In this document: positions 16,959 through 24,608 of the stretch, piece by piece | Layout of the letters: the number at the start of each line of letters is the position of its first letter | Position numbering within the stretch: position 1 is the stretch's first letter | Source of the DNA: Acidobacteriaceae bacterium | GTDB lineage: Bacteria > Acidobacteriota > Terriglobia > Bryobacterales > Bryobacteraceae | DNA length: 42,360 nucleotides | NCBI GenBank assembly: GCA_903970405.1 | Contig: CAJCIT010000150.1 | Coordinates: forward strand, 1 to 42,360 | Reading direction: 5' to 3' | Position numbers and translations under genes: made by a program | The notes under the pieces: generated by a model | What the model saw: only the letters and a program-made list of their open reading frames with translations | Told to the model about the DNA's origin: nothing | The model's database searches: none

Positions 16959-17513
16959 TTAGGGAATTCGCTGCTTCACCTCTTCGAGTATCTCCCTGGC
17001 GAATTTGTCGTCGCTAACCGATCTTGAAAGGATCATGGCGCCAACCATCGCAGAGTACATATGAATGGCGTCGCCACGAGCAGATCGACGAGATCGCCAT
17101 GGGAAATGTGTCGCCAGCTTCTGAATCAGAGCTTTGAGCTGCATGGTGAACGGCTCGCGAAGTTCCTCATGTTGACGGATCTCGGAAGAGAGGGCAGCTA
17201 CGTTACATCCACTGGCAGCGGAATCTCGATGCTGCATGCTCAGATATTCGCCGACGAACTGTGCCAAGCCCTTTTCGGTGGCGGGATACCTGTCATAGCT
17301 GGCGGTGTCACGCTGCATATCGCGCGTCAGGCATTCTGCCATTAGGGCTTCTTTCGAAGCAAAATGATTATAGAAGGGTCCGTGCGTCAGCCCGGCGGCC
17401 TTCATCACGTCGCCGACACTGGCTCCAGCAAAGCCGCGGTCGCGAAAGAGCTTGATCGACTCGTCGAGAATCCGTTCATGTTTCTGTGCGGTTTCGGCTG
17501 CGGTCTGTCCCAT
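16959..17513 (-). CDS. TetR/AcrR-family transcriptional regulator
   Basis: 184 residues from ATG 17513, which has a GGGAGG Shine-Dalgarno; a TTG at 17528 is in frame but overlaps that RBS. The N-terminal TetR HTH covers residues ~12-58: ILDESIKLFRDRGFAGASVG, DVMKAAGLTHGPFYNHFASKEAL. The F.NHF.SKEAL ending is the family signature. The C-terminal ligand domain (~75-184) resembles the YxaF/LmrA-like group. It is divergent from the MFS gene and flanked by two copies of one palindrome, implying autorepression and control of both the MFS and SDR/ABM units. Confidence 0.94.
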   Translation of the reverse strand: MGQTAAETAQKHERILDESIKLFRDRGFAGASVGDVMKAAGLTHGPFYNHFASKEALMAECLTRDMQRDTASYDRYPATEKGLAQFVGEYLSMQHRDSAASGCNVAALSSEIRQHEELREPFTMQLKALIQKLATHFPWRSRRSARGDAIHMYSAMVGAMILSRSVSDDKFAREILEEVKQRIP

Positions 17514-17586
17514 GTGTCCCTCCCACAAATCCAGGGCTGATCAAGGCATGATCTTCACATACCACTGTATCGGATCGTTGACCCTT

Positions 17587-17608
17587 CAGCATGATGTATG
17601 TCATGCTG
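17587..17608. promoter_or_regulatory. TetR-type operator between tetR and the MFS gene
   Basis: CAGCATGA, a TGTATG spacer, then TCATGCTG. It shares 21 of 22 bases with the SDR-side operator (core CAGCATGATGTAT then A/G, then TCATGCTG). It lies 74 bases upstream of the tetR ATG and 44 bases upstream of the MFS GTG. A TTGACC hexamer immediately before it (17578-17583) could be a -35 box that the repressor would mask. Confidence 0.82.
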
Positions 17609-17651
17609 TTATGTCAATAATCCGATTCGACACAAGCAAGGGAGGGTGCAA

Positions 17652-18971
17652 GTGCGTGACGTAGGCGAACTCGTAGAGACCCGGTTTCATTACGCATGGG
17701 TGGTAGCCGGCGTTACTTTCCTGGTGCTACTTGTCACCGCAGGTATTCGGGCCACACCAGGCGTGCTGATGGTGCCGCTCGAAAACGAGTTCGGCTGGTC
17801 GAACGCTTCGATCTCTCTGGCGGTCGCGATCAATATCGCGCTTTTCGGTCTCATTGGCCCGTTTGCCGCTTCGTTGATGGACCGCATAGGGCTGCGACGC
17901 ATCGTTCTATGCGCGCTGGCATTGCTGGCTGTATCGGTAGCGCTTACTACTCAAATGCACTCGCAATGGCAGCTCACTTTCCTTTGGGGCATCTGTGTTG
18001 GATCAGGCACCGGCGTCACCGCCATGGTGTTGGGCGCAGTTGTCACGAATAGATGGTTTGAGACCCATCGTGGGCCTATCCTCGGTATCCTCACGGCGGC
18101 CAACGCGACGGGACAGCTCCTCTTTCTTCCCGCGCTTGCGCGTCTTGTTGAGCGTCATGGTTGGCGAAGCGTCTCGGCCCTAGTGGCTTCGTCGGCAGTT
18201 GTCGTCTTCTTAATCGTTTTCGTCTTTATGAAGGACAAACCCGCTGATCTTGGATTGCTGCCCTTCGGACAAACCGAACCTACACGTGATGCGCCGTTGG
18301 CTCCTCTGCGTCCGATCGAAGCACTCAAAAGTGCCCGGCACTCGCCCGCGTTCTGGGTACTGGCAGGCAGCTTCTTCGTTTGTGGGGCAAGTACGAGTGG
18401 TCTGGTTGGGACTCATTTGATCCCAGCATGTCACGACGTCGGGATATCGGAAGTACACGCTGCGGGGCTGCTGGCGACGATGGGTGTTTTCGACATCCTC
18501 GGAACCACGGCATCCGGCTGGCTTACGGACAAATTCGACAGTCGCTATCTGTTGACGGCCTATTACCTCCTTCGTGGCATCTCTCTGCTTTTCCTGCCTC
18601 ACGCCCTCGCGCAAAACCAGTCTCATCTCAACTGGTTCGCCATCTTCTATGGGCTCGACTGGGTAGCTACGGTACCGCCCACTGTGAAACTGGCTTCAGA
18701 CTGCTTTGGACGCCAGAATGCCGGCGTGATGTATGGATGGATCGGTGCGGCTCATCAGCTAGGCGCGGCTCTCGCAGCGGCTGGCGCGGGCGCCATCCGT
18801 ACGTACACCGGTCGCTATCAGGACGCGTTCTGGATCTCGGGAATTGTTTGTTCTCTCACGGGCGTCGCGCTTCTCTTCACCGCAAGTCCTCTCGCGAGGA
18901 AGACGATCCAGTATGGAGCAGATACCGATCTTGCCGTTGCGCTGAGGAGAACTGAAGCCTGGGTTGAGTAG
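17652..18971 (+). CDS. MFS transporter (12-TM, monocarboxylate/OFA-like)
   Basis: 439 residues from GTG 17652, which has GGAGGG five bases upstream. The ATG at 17598 lies inside the operator palindrome and is rejected. About 12 transmembrane helices are arranged as two six-helix halves with a central loop (~205-235). The DRIGLRR loop between TM2 and TM3 is the MFS signature. The second half repeats the pattern (GWLTDKFDSRY). The overall look is that of MFS proteins of the OxlT/monocarboxylate group; substrate unknown. Divergent TetR and the shared operator indicate an inducible exporter or importer tied to the SDR/ABM genes. Confidence 0.9.
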   Translation: MRDVGELVETRFHYAWVVAGVTFLVLLVTAGIRATPGVLMVPLENEFGWSNASISLAVAINIALFGLIGPFAASLMDRIGLRRIVLCALALLAVSVALTTQMHSQWQLTFLWGICVGSGTGVTAMVLGAVVTNRWFETHRGPILGILTAANATGQLLFLPALARLVERHGWRSVSALVASSAVVVFLIVFVFMKDKPADLGLLPFGQTEPTRDAPLAPLRPIEALKSARHSPAFWVLAGSFFVCGASTSGLVGTHLIPACHDVGISEVHAAGLLATMGVFDILGTTASGWLTDKFDSRYLLTAYYLLRGISLLFLPHALAQNQSHLNWFAIFYGLDWVATVPPTVKLASDCFGRQNAGVMYGWIGAAHQLGAALAAAGAGAIRTYTGRYQDAFWISGIVCSLTGVALLFTASPLARKTIQYGADTDLAVALRRTEAWVE

Positions 18972-19007
18972 TGAAAGCACAGCTCGAATCGTGATTCATC
19001 CTCGGCG

Positions 19008-19112
19008 TTCGGTCAGCTGCTGCGGAAGCATCGGATGCGACTGAAGATGAGCCAGGAAGCGCTCGCTGCAGAGTCAGGTTGCGAGCGCCGACTTCCTCGT
19101 CACGCCCGATGA
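19008..19112 (+). pseudogene. Truncated XRE-type HTH fragment
   Basis: In the frame beginning at 19008, FGQLLRKHRMRLKMSQEALA is a clear start of an XRE/Cro helix-turn-helix domain, followed by AESGCER. It then runs into unrelated residues and TGA 19110-19112, so the recognition helix is missing. It seems to be the 5' scrap of a regulator cut by rearrangement. Confidence 0.55.
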
Positions 19113-19660
19113 GTATGAGGAGCTTTTCCAAGACGAACACGACGCCTATGAGCTGGATTATCTGCTGCTCAATCTTCGGCAGCACCGCGCCGCCGCGGTT
19201 GGAACAGTACATGGAGAGGGCTGGGCGCGTCTCCGATCTTAACTTCTTGGCGCCCACTGACCAGGGAAAGCATTTCCGCGCGACTCTTTCGAAGGAAGAT
19301 GTTGATGCAGCAAGCACCGACGGTCCTTCGTTATTCTGGGTCAACTACAACAGCGATCGGCTCAAGAGCATTGTCTGGACCTGGTTTCAGGTGTACTTCG
19401 ATTCGTTGTTGGCAGAGGAGAGCAGCAGCTTCTTTGTCTATCCGATGATCGTGTATCGACGATTGAACGACCCGGACAACGAGCCAGACGAGGACCTTCG
19501 CAACACGCCAGTTGGAAGGCTCTGGCAGAAGTTCCTCAAAGAAACCAATCTGCGTATTTGCATGAACACGCTACAGCCGCTTGGCGCTTGCCATGGTGTG
19601 CTTACGTCCTACCTCGGTTACGGCGTCCACATGGACGCGAAGACTGTCCACCAATGTTAA
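19084..19660 (+). pseudogene. Unrecognised protein remnant with frameshift
   Basis: Two overlapping frames look coding. The first (from 19084) reads FLVTPDEYEELFQDEHDAYE and continues to about 19240. The second (from 19199) begins LEQYMERAGRVSDLNFLAP and runs to TAA near 19660, with balanced composition and WFQVYFDSLLAEESSSFF in the middle. A one-base shift separates them. I do not recognise the family. It lacks a credible start and lies against the XRE scrap, in keeping with a rearranged region. Confidence 0.4.
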
Positions 19661-20082
<422 letters not shown>

Positions 20083-20104
20083 TAAACCAAAGAAAATGAA
20101 TGGT

Positions 20105-21260
20105 TTATGGCACAGTGACAAAAGAATTTGAAGCCCGCGAGGGTGCTGAAGGGTGCTGAACGATTTCAGCGCCCTTTTTGCTGTCCGGTAAGAAAGGCGT
20201 TCCCTGTCGCGAGGGTGCTGGCGAGGGTGCTGAATTTTGGCCCTTTCCGGCCTCCAACACCATCTCCATGACTTTATTGTTGGCGTCGCGTTTGTTCGCG
20301 GAGATCGCTCGCGTATACACGTCGAGGGTGATCCGGGAGTTGGCGTGACGAAGGAGTTCCTGCGCGGTCTTGAGGTCAACTCCTGCCGCTCTCAGGTTGG
20401 TTGCCAGAGAGTGGCGGAAGCTGTGCCAGCCGATCACCTTGTCCGTGATTCCCGCTCGAACGAGAGCCGGACGGATGACCTTCTTGAGCACCATATCGGG
20501 CGTGATGGGCTTCTTGCCCTCCAGCCGAACCGACGGAAAGAGAAAGTCTCCGTCGCTGTTGTACGGCGAGACTCGTCTCCATTCGTCAAGGTACTCAATT
20601 ACGGATGCATGGAGCGGAACCGGCTTGCGGCTTGCTTCGGTCTTCGTGTCTCCGAAGTGATTGCGGACGCAAGAGCGAACGACATTGATCTGAACCAGGA
20701 ACGGATCAATGTTCCCCCATGTCAGGGCAACCAGCTCCGACCTTCTCAGCCCGGTGCTTCCGGCCAGCATGACCATCGACTTTTCACGAAGGGGTAGCTG
20801 TTCGATCAGTGCCGCGAATTCGCCTGGAGACAGAACATCCGGCTCCCGCAGGCGCTTCGCGGAAGCCCGAACCTTACTGATGGGGTTCCGGTTGATCCAC
20901 TCATGCCGGATGGCATGGTTGAACAAGGCCGACATGATGTTGCGGATCTTGCTCTTGGTGGCAGGAGCGTACTTAAGAGAATGCAACCACTCCTCGACTT
21001 CCACGGTCCGAACGTCTGACAGATGCTTGGCTCCCCATCTGGGCCGACATGACGAGCCAAATAGATCGTCGTCGCCTCGATAGTCGCGTATACCTTCTTG
21101 TCTGCCGTCAGTTCGTGTTTGAGATAGTGGGCTATGAGGTCCGATACCGTTTCCGGCACCCTGACCCCGGTGTTGATGTTGGCGCGAAAGGAAGCCACGG
21201 CTTTTTCCGCCGTTTCCCTTCGCCGAGAGGGTGTGCGGGTACCTGACCAAGGCGCGCCCA
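20105..21260 (-). pseudogene. Tyrosine-recombinase integrase, frameshifted
   Basis: The catalytic half is intact in one frame. The first Arg is in GSTGLRRSELVALTW, then HSFRHSLATNLRAAG (His-x-x-Arg), the HANSRITLDVY segment with the last His, and the nucleophile Tyr in LDVYTRA. Upstream, GAKHLSDVRTVEVEEWLHSL belongs to the core-binding domain. The residues that should precede it (ETAEKAVASFRANINTGVRV through ATIEATTIYLARHVG) lie in a second frame. The switch is around 21035-21050. The ~105 N-terminal residues of the long single frame are therefore spurious. The extra C-terminal tail is Ser/Pro-rich. The 3' end points toward tRNA-Asp, the presumed attachment site. Probably inactive. Confidence 0.82.
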
Positions 21261-21440
21261 ACGCACAAGAGTTCGGCTATCCATACGGAGAACTTCTGCT
21301 GCTTCATCAGCGTTCAGGAAGTGTTTACTGTTTTTGTACACGGGGTCTAGCGCAGCTCTTCCGTTCGCGCTAGGCTCATCTGTGTTGAGAGTATGTGGTT
21401 CTCCCGATAGCGTTCTTGAGTTGAGTTGCGCGTCGGTCAT
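21132..21440 (-). CDS. Small HTH protein (excisionase/MerR-like), 3' part overlapping the integrase remnant
   Basis: 102 residues from ATG 21440. Residues ~40-75 (KHFLNADEAAEVLRMDSRTLVRWARLG then VPAHPLGEGKRRK) form a helix-turn-helix of the excisionase/helix_turn_helix_17 type. Past the GEGKRRK segment the frame leaves the family pattern (KPWLPFAPTSTPG), exactly where the integrase N-terminal frame begins. The C-terminus is therefore likely artefactual. It could be the excisionase of the former island. Confidence 0.5.
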   Translation of the reverse strand: MTDAQLNSRTLSGEPHTLNTDEPSANGRAALDPVYKNSKHFLNADEAAEVLRMDSRTLVRWARLGQVPAHPLGEGKRRKKPWLPFAPTSTPGSGCRKRYRTS

Positions 21441-21589
21441 TGAGAAACCTCTGAAGTGAGAATCCGTTCTCGTACCCTCAAACTTCTTCCCGACACTCCA
21501 AACTGTCCAATGAAAATCTGGCCGATGGCTATTCCACAATGGAATAGTTCAAGATTCGCGGCGCCGTACACTTTCCGAGTTTCGCAAGA

Positions 21590-22030
21590 TTCCAAACTGG
21601 CCTCTCCACGTTCATTCCATAGGCAATGGGATGTGTTCCGGCGATACCACTCACAACCCGTGGAGCAGGTGATCCAAGAGATCAACCCGATACTGCGCGG
21701 TTGGGTGAACTACTTCGCCATCGGACACTCCGGCAAGTGCTTCGCCTTCGTTAGGTAATGGGTAGAAAAGAAGGTTCGACGCCATGTAGCTCAATCCCGG
21801 AAAGTATGGGGCTTCTGCTGGCAGAGATGGAGTAGGAAATGGCTGTACGAGGACTTGAAGTTGTTCCGCGACTATCGCGTCCGCTACATGACATCACCGA
21901 AAGGACTGCCAGCATGATAGGTCACATAACCCTTGGCATGAAGCAAACAGGAGAGCGCAATGCGGGAAAACCGCACGTTGCGTTCGACGCGGCGGGAGCT
22001 GGAAACGGATTTATGAATGAGCTAATGAGG
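21590..22030 (+). mobile_element. Group II intron remnant (3' end)
   Basis: The frame from about 21600 encodes the C-terminal maturase/endonuclease portion of a group II intron reverse transcriptase: QPVEQVIQEINPILRGWVNYF, then VEKKVRRHV and GFCWQRWSRKWLYEDL up to PKGLPA and TGA 21915-21917. An in-frame TAA at 21756-21758 interrupts it, in a position where families have an aromatic or Asp. All RT domains are missing. Downstream, GAGCGCAATGCGG-GAAA-ACCGCACGTTGCGTTC (about 21952-21986) is the hairpin typical of the intron's 3' structural RNA. The 5' half was lost; the element is dead. Confidence 0.8.
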
Positions 22031-22097
22031 CACTCCCAGAGGAAACGGGGAGTAACAGATAGGCTCGTTCTAAAAATACCGCGCCAGTCCTCGACCC

Positions 22098-22303
22098 TAC
22101 CCACTCAGTCAGCCCACGCCTGGCTGGTGGAGAAGACATTCGGCTGGTTGAAGCTGACCGGCCCACTGCGCCAGACCAAGTATCGCGGACTGGAAAAGGT
22201 GAACTGGTCGTTTGTCTTCAGCTGCGCCGCGCATAACCTGCTCTGGCTGCCGAAGCTCATCACTCAACAACGCGCGGCCCGGCTCGGGGAGCAGTGTGTC
22301 TGA
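22098..22303 (+). mobile_element. IS5-family transposase C-terminal fragment
   Basis: SAHAWLVEKTFGWLKLTG, LRQTKYRGLEKVNWSFVFSCAAHN and LLWLPKLI match the last ~60 residues of IS5-type DDE transposases. The E of the DDE triad is plausibly in VEKTFGWLK. The preceding catalytic core is absent. It directly follows the intron remnant, so the intron may originally have inserted next to, or been cut by, the IS. The ~60 bases after the TGA likely include the old IS end, but I could not define inverted repeats. Confidence 0.7.
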
Positions 22304-22479
22304 ACTGCCGCCTCAGGCCTGAGAGCGCTCCCCGAAGCCGCTCGAAACCCCATAAACACTGGACAAACCCAAGTTTCGAACACATTCCGACCCTACACGG
22401 GCTCCAATCCCCAATCCATCCGCGCCGTGGAAGCGAATTTCAACAAACTCCTAGGAGTGGGTAGCCTGATCATCGGTGC

Positions 22480-22902
22480 TATTGTCTTTCTCGCCGAACA
22501 GAATTGTGTTTAAGAATCCGCAGTCTTATCTATGCGGGATTGTATCGGGCTTACTATTCGTGCCGACGACGATTGGAGCGAAGATCTTGGGTGTTGCGTT
22601 TTTCAGAAGTATCTGGCGCTCAGCCATAGTGATGCCAACACTGCGGCCTCTCTGGTGACGCTTGGATGGGTCGTCGAGTGTCCGATGATGGCTGGTTGGC
22701 GGATTGCATCGGACGGAGGAAACCCGTGGTGGTGGGAGGGATTCTCTTCATGATTGTCATCTTGATCCAACTTGCCTTCTTTCAAAGCATCATCACCGTC
22801 ACTGTTTGTTGCATTCTCTTCGGCTTCGGCTCCTGGGCAGGATGCGACAGTCGTCGGTCGCAAACCGCACTCTACGCCTGGCTACAGACCGCCAGCACCT
22901 GA
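22480..22902 (+). pseudogene. MFS transporter remnant with two frameshifts
   Basis: Three consecutive frames piece together one MFS segment. The first has FKNPQSYLCGIVSGLLFVPT then TIGAKILGVAFF. The next reads LALSHSDANTAASLVTLGWV then VECPMM. The last reads GWLADCIGRRKPVVVGG, the MFS D-x-x-GRR loop, followed by two hydrophobic helices up to GFGSWAGCD. No start or end is preserved. It immediately precedes the pectin genes, so it might be a discarded uronate transporter, but substrate class cannot be told. Confidence 0.7.
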
Positions 22903-23134
22903 GGCATGGCATTTCTCAGGACTGATGGCAGCTCCGCAAAAGCTAAATCATAGAAGACTTTCATTGCTTCAGATCTGAAGTGGCGACTAAACTCTGGCGG
23001 GAAAGCAAGAATTTGGCAGAAATATATATACAAATAAGTTCTCTTTTGAAATGTACCGTCATGGTGAGGTATAAACAGCAGTTGTTGAGGCAAACTGTCC
23101 GGCTGCCCTCCAGTCGAGTTGCGGGGAGTGATCT
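22903..23134. promoter_or_regulatory. Upstream region of the pectin locus
   Basis: No gene. An AT-rich stretch (AATATATATACAAATAAG, about 23022-23039) probably contains promoter elements of the polygalacturonase-like gene, but I cannot assign -10/-35 boxes with confidence. A GGGAG ribosome-binding site lies just upstream of ATG 23135. Confidence 0.35.
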
Positions 23135-24442
23135 ATGAATCGTCGGGAGCTTCTGCGCGTTGGCATGACTGTCGCATCGTGTTATGTCATTCGTAATAAG
23201 GGTACTCATAGCGAGAGAGTGAATGCACGATATCCAACGGGGTCATTGTTGATGAGGGCGACAACGGTGGCAGGTTCTCCGTTGCGGATGAGTGTGCGCA
23301 ATCATGAGGCGGTGGGGGATGGCGTCACGCTAAATACTGCGAGGGTGCAGGAAGCATTGGTTCGTTGCAATATTTTGGGTAGGGCTGAGTTTGTGATTCC
23401 GGCCGGTAGATATCTCACAGGAAGTTTGTCGCTCCGTTCCAACGCGACGTTGAGGCTAGAGACGGACGCAACCATCTTAGGCTCGCATGATCTCGCCCAC
23501 TATTGCGGGGGGCAGGTACGTCGGGAAGGCAAATGGATTTCCGGATATCTGGGACCGATCCACGCAGTCGATGAGAGAAACATCGCGATTGTCGGGGACG
23601 GGCCTATCGAAGGCAATGTAGGCGTGGGGGGCAAACCTACGAAAGACAAACCGCTACGAAGGCCAGCTTTGATTGAGCCAATCGGATGCTATGACGTGCG
23701 GCTGGAGGGATTTTCAACGTTCTATGCGCATATTTGGTCCATTCATCCTACGTACTGTGAGAATGTTGCGATCAGAAACCTTACCGTTCGTAGTACGGAA
23801 ACAAACGGCGATGGTATCGACATCGACTCATGCAGGCATGTCCTCATTGATGACTGCGACATTGCGACGGGTGACGATTGCGTTTCGTGCAAATCCGGCA
23901 GGGGAGAAGAAGCGTATCGATTGAACCGCCCGACAGAGAACGTGCGCATCGTGAACTGCACATTCGAGGGAAGAGGATACTCCCGCATCGGCATAGGGAG
24001 CGAGGCTTCCGCAGGCATACGCGGTTTTTTTATCGAACACTACCGGGTAAAAAGCGGGCACAAAAATGCCTGCTATATCAAGAGCCGCATTGGCCGTGGC
24101 TCGTTTATCGGGAACCTCACTTTCCGCTATATCGACGCCGCGAACATGCGGATGGGCTTTCTGCAAATCGATCAGGTTAACGCAGGTACTGAGGACGAAT
24201 GTACTGCGCCGGGCCTCGAAGGCGTGCGCTTGTTCCATAACTTCCGTTTCACCAATATTCGCGTGCACGACGCTCCTGTATCGATACAGGCTACTAAGCT
24301 CTATGAGCTTAAAAGCTGGATGGTCTATGGCTTGAGAATATCTCCGGCACCCGCATCAAGGGCATTTCGATCGCAAACGCGACGAACGTCGCGATCAAAG
24401 GTCTTTCTGTCACGGGCAACACTCGTCCATTGCCGTCGATAG
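23135..24442 (+). CDS. GH28 polygalacturonase-like protein, 3' frameshift
   Basis: 435 residues as read. A Tat-like start (NRRELLRVGMTVAS) precedes a right-handed beta-helix of family GH28. Motif NGDGIDID (Asp226, Asp229 region) and GDDC (Asp247-Asp248) supply the catalytic Asp residues. The RIK-like motif is seen as YIKSRIGRG. The usual GHG motif with catalytic His is not evident; the equivalent region reads YSRIGIGSEASAGI. Near residue 400 the frame goes astray after MVYGL; the correct end lies in another frame (24331-24540). As written, the last ~36 residues are wrong. The gene starts a plus-strand run with the DUF4450 protein. It would release galacturonate or unsaturated sugars from pectin fragments in the periplasm. 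Confidence 0.8.
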   Translation: MNRRELLRVGMTVASCYVIRNKGTHSERVNARYPTGSLLMRATTVAGSPLRMSVRNHEAVGDGVTLNTARVQEALVRCNILGRAEFVIPAGRYLTGSLSLRSNATLRLETDATILGSHDLAHYCGGQVRREGKWISGYLGPIHAVDERNIAIVGDGPIEGNVGVGGKPTKDKPLRRPALIEPIGCYDVRLEGFSTFYAHIWSIHPTYCENVAIRNLTVRSTETNGDGIDIDSCRHVLIDDCDIATGDDCVSCKSGRGEEAYRLNRPTENVRIVNCTFEGRGYSRIGIGSEASAGIRGFFIEHYRVKSGHKNACYIKSRIGRGSFIGNLTFRYIDAANMRMGFLQIDQVNAGTEDECTAPGLEGVRLFHNFRFTNIRVHDAPVSIQATKLYELKSWMVYGLRISPAPASRAFRSQTRRTSRSKVFLSRATLVHCRR

Positions 24443-24540
24443 CGAATGTGAGTGGTCAGGAACTTCAGGGCGCGGTGGAGATTGCTTCAACCAAGGTGCC
24501 CGCACTGGTGTCAGATCCTTCGGACTACCTCTTTCAATAA
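24331..24540 (+). other. Out-of-frame true C-terminus of the GH28 gene
   Basis: Shifted relative to the GH28 reading frame, codons give LENISGTRIKGISIANATNV, then AIKGLSVTGNTRPLPSI, and end at TAA 24538-24540. This is a perfectly plausible continuation of the beta-helix (GTRIKGI is a typical coil). The break is at 24328-24333, within GGCTTGAGAATATC. A sequencing or assembly slip or a real deletion could explain it. Confidence 0.75.
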
Positions 24541-24608
24541 AGACGCAAACTGCGTACCTCGTATCTGGCGCTCACGCTGATCATCCCTAACAAAGGAAAA
24601 CTTCATAC

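Noticed and set aside
17578-17608. Full promoter assignment at the tetR/MFS operator
   Set aside because: TTGACC fits a -35 box, but the bases at the expected -10 distance (TCATGC) match poorly, so I list only the operator.
17598-17651. ATG start for the MFS gene at 17598
   Set aside because: It lies inside the operator palindrome; GTG 17652 has a strong GGAGGG and starts just before TM1.
21132-21539. 136-codon version of the HTH protein starting at 21539
   Set aside because: The first 33 residues are not HTH-like; ATG 21440 gives a natural start.
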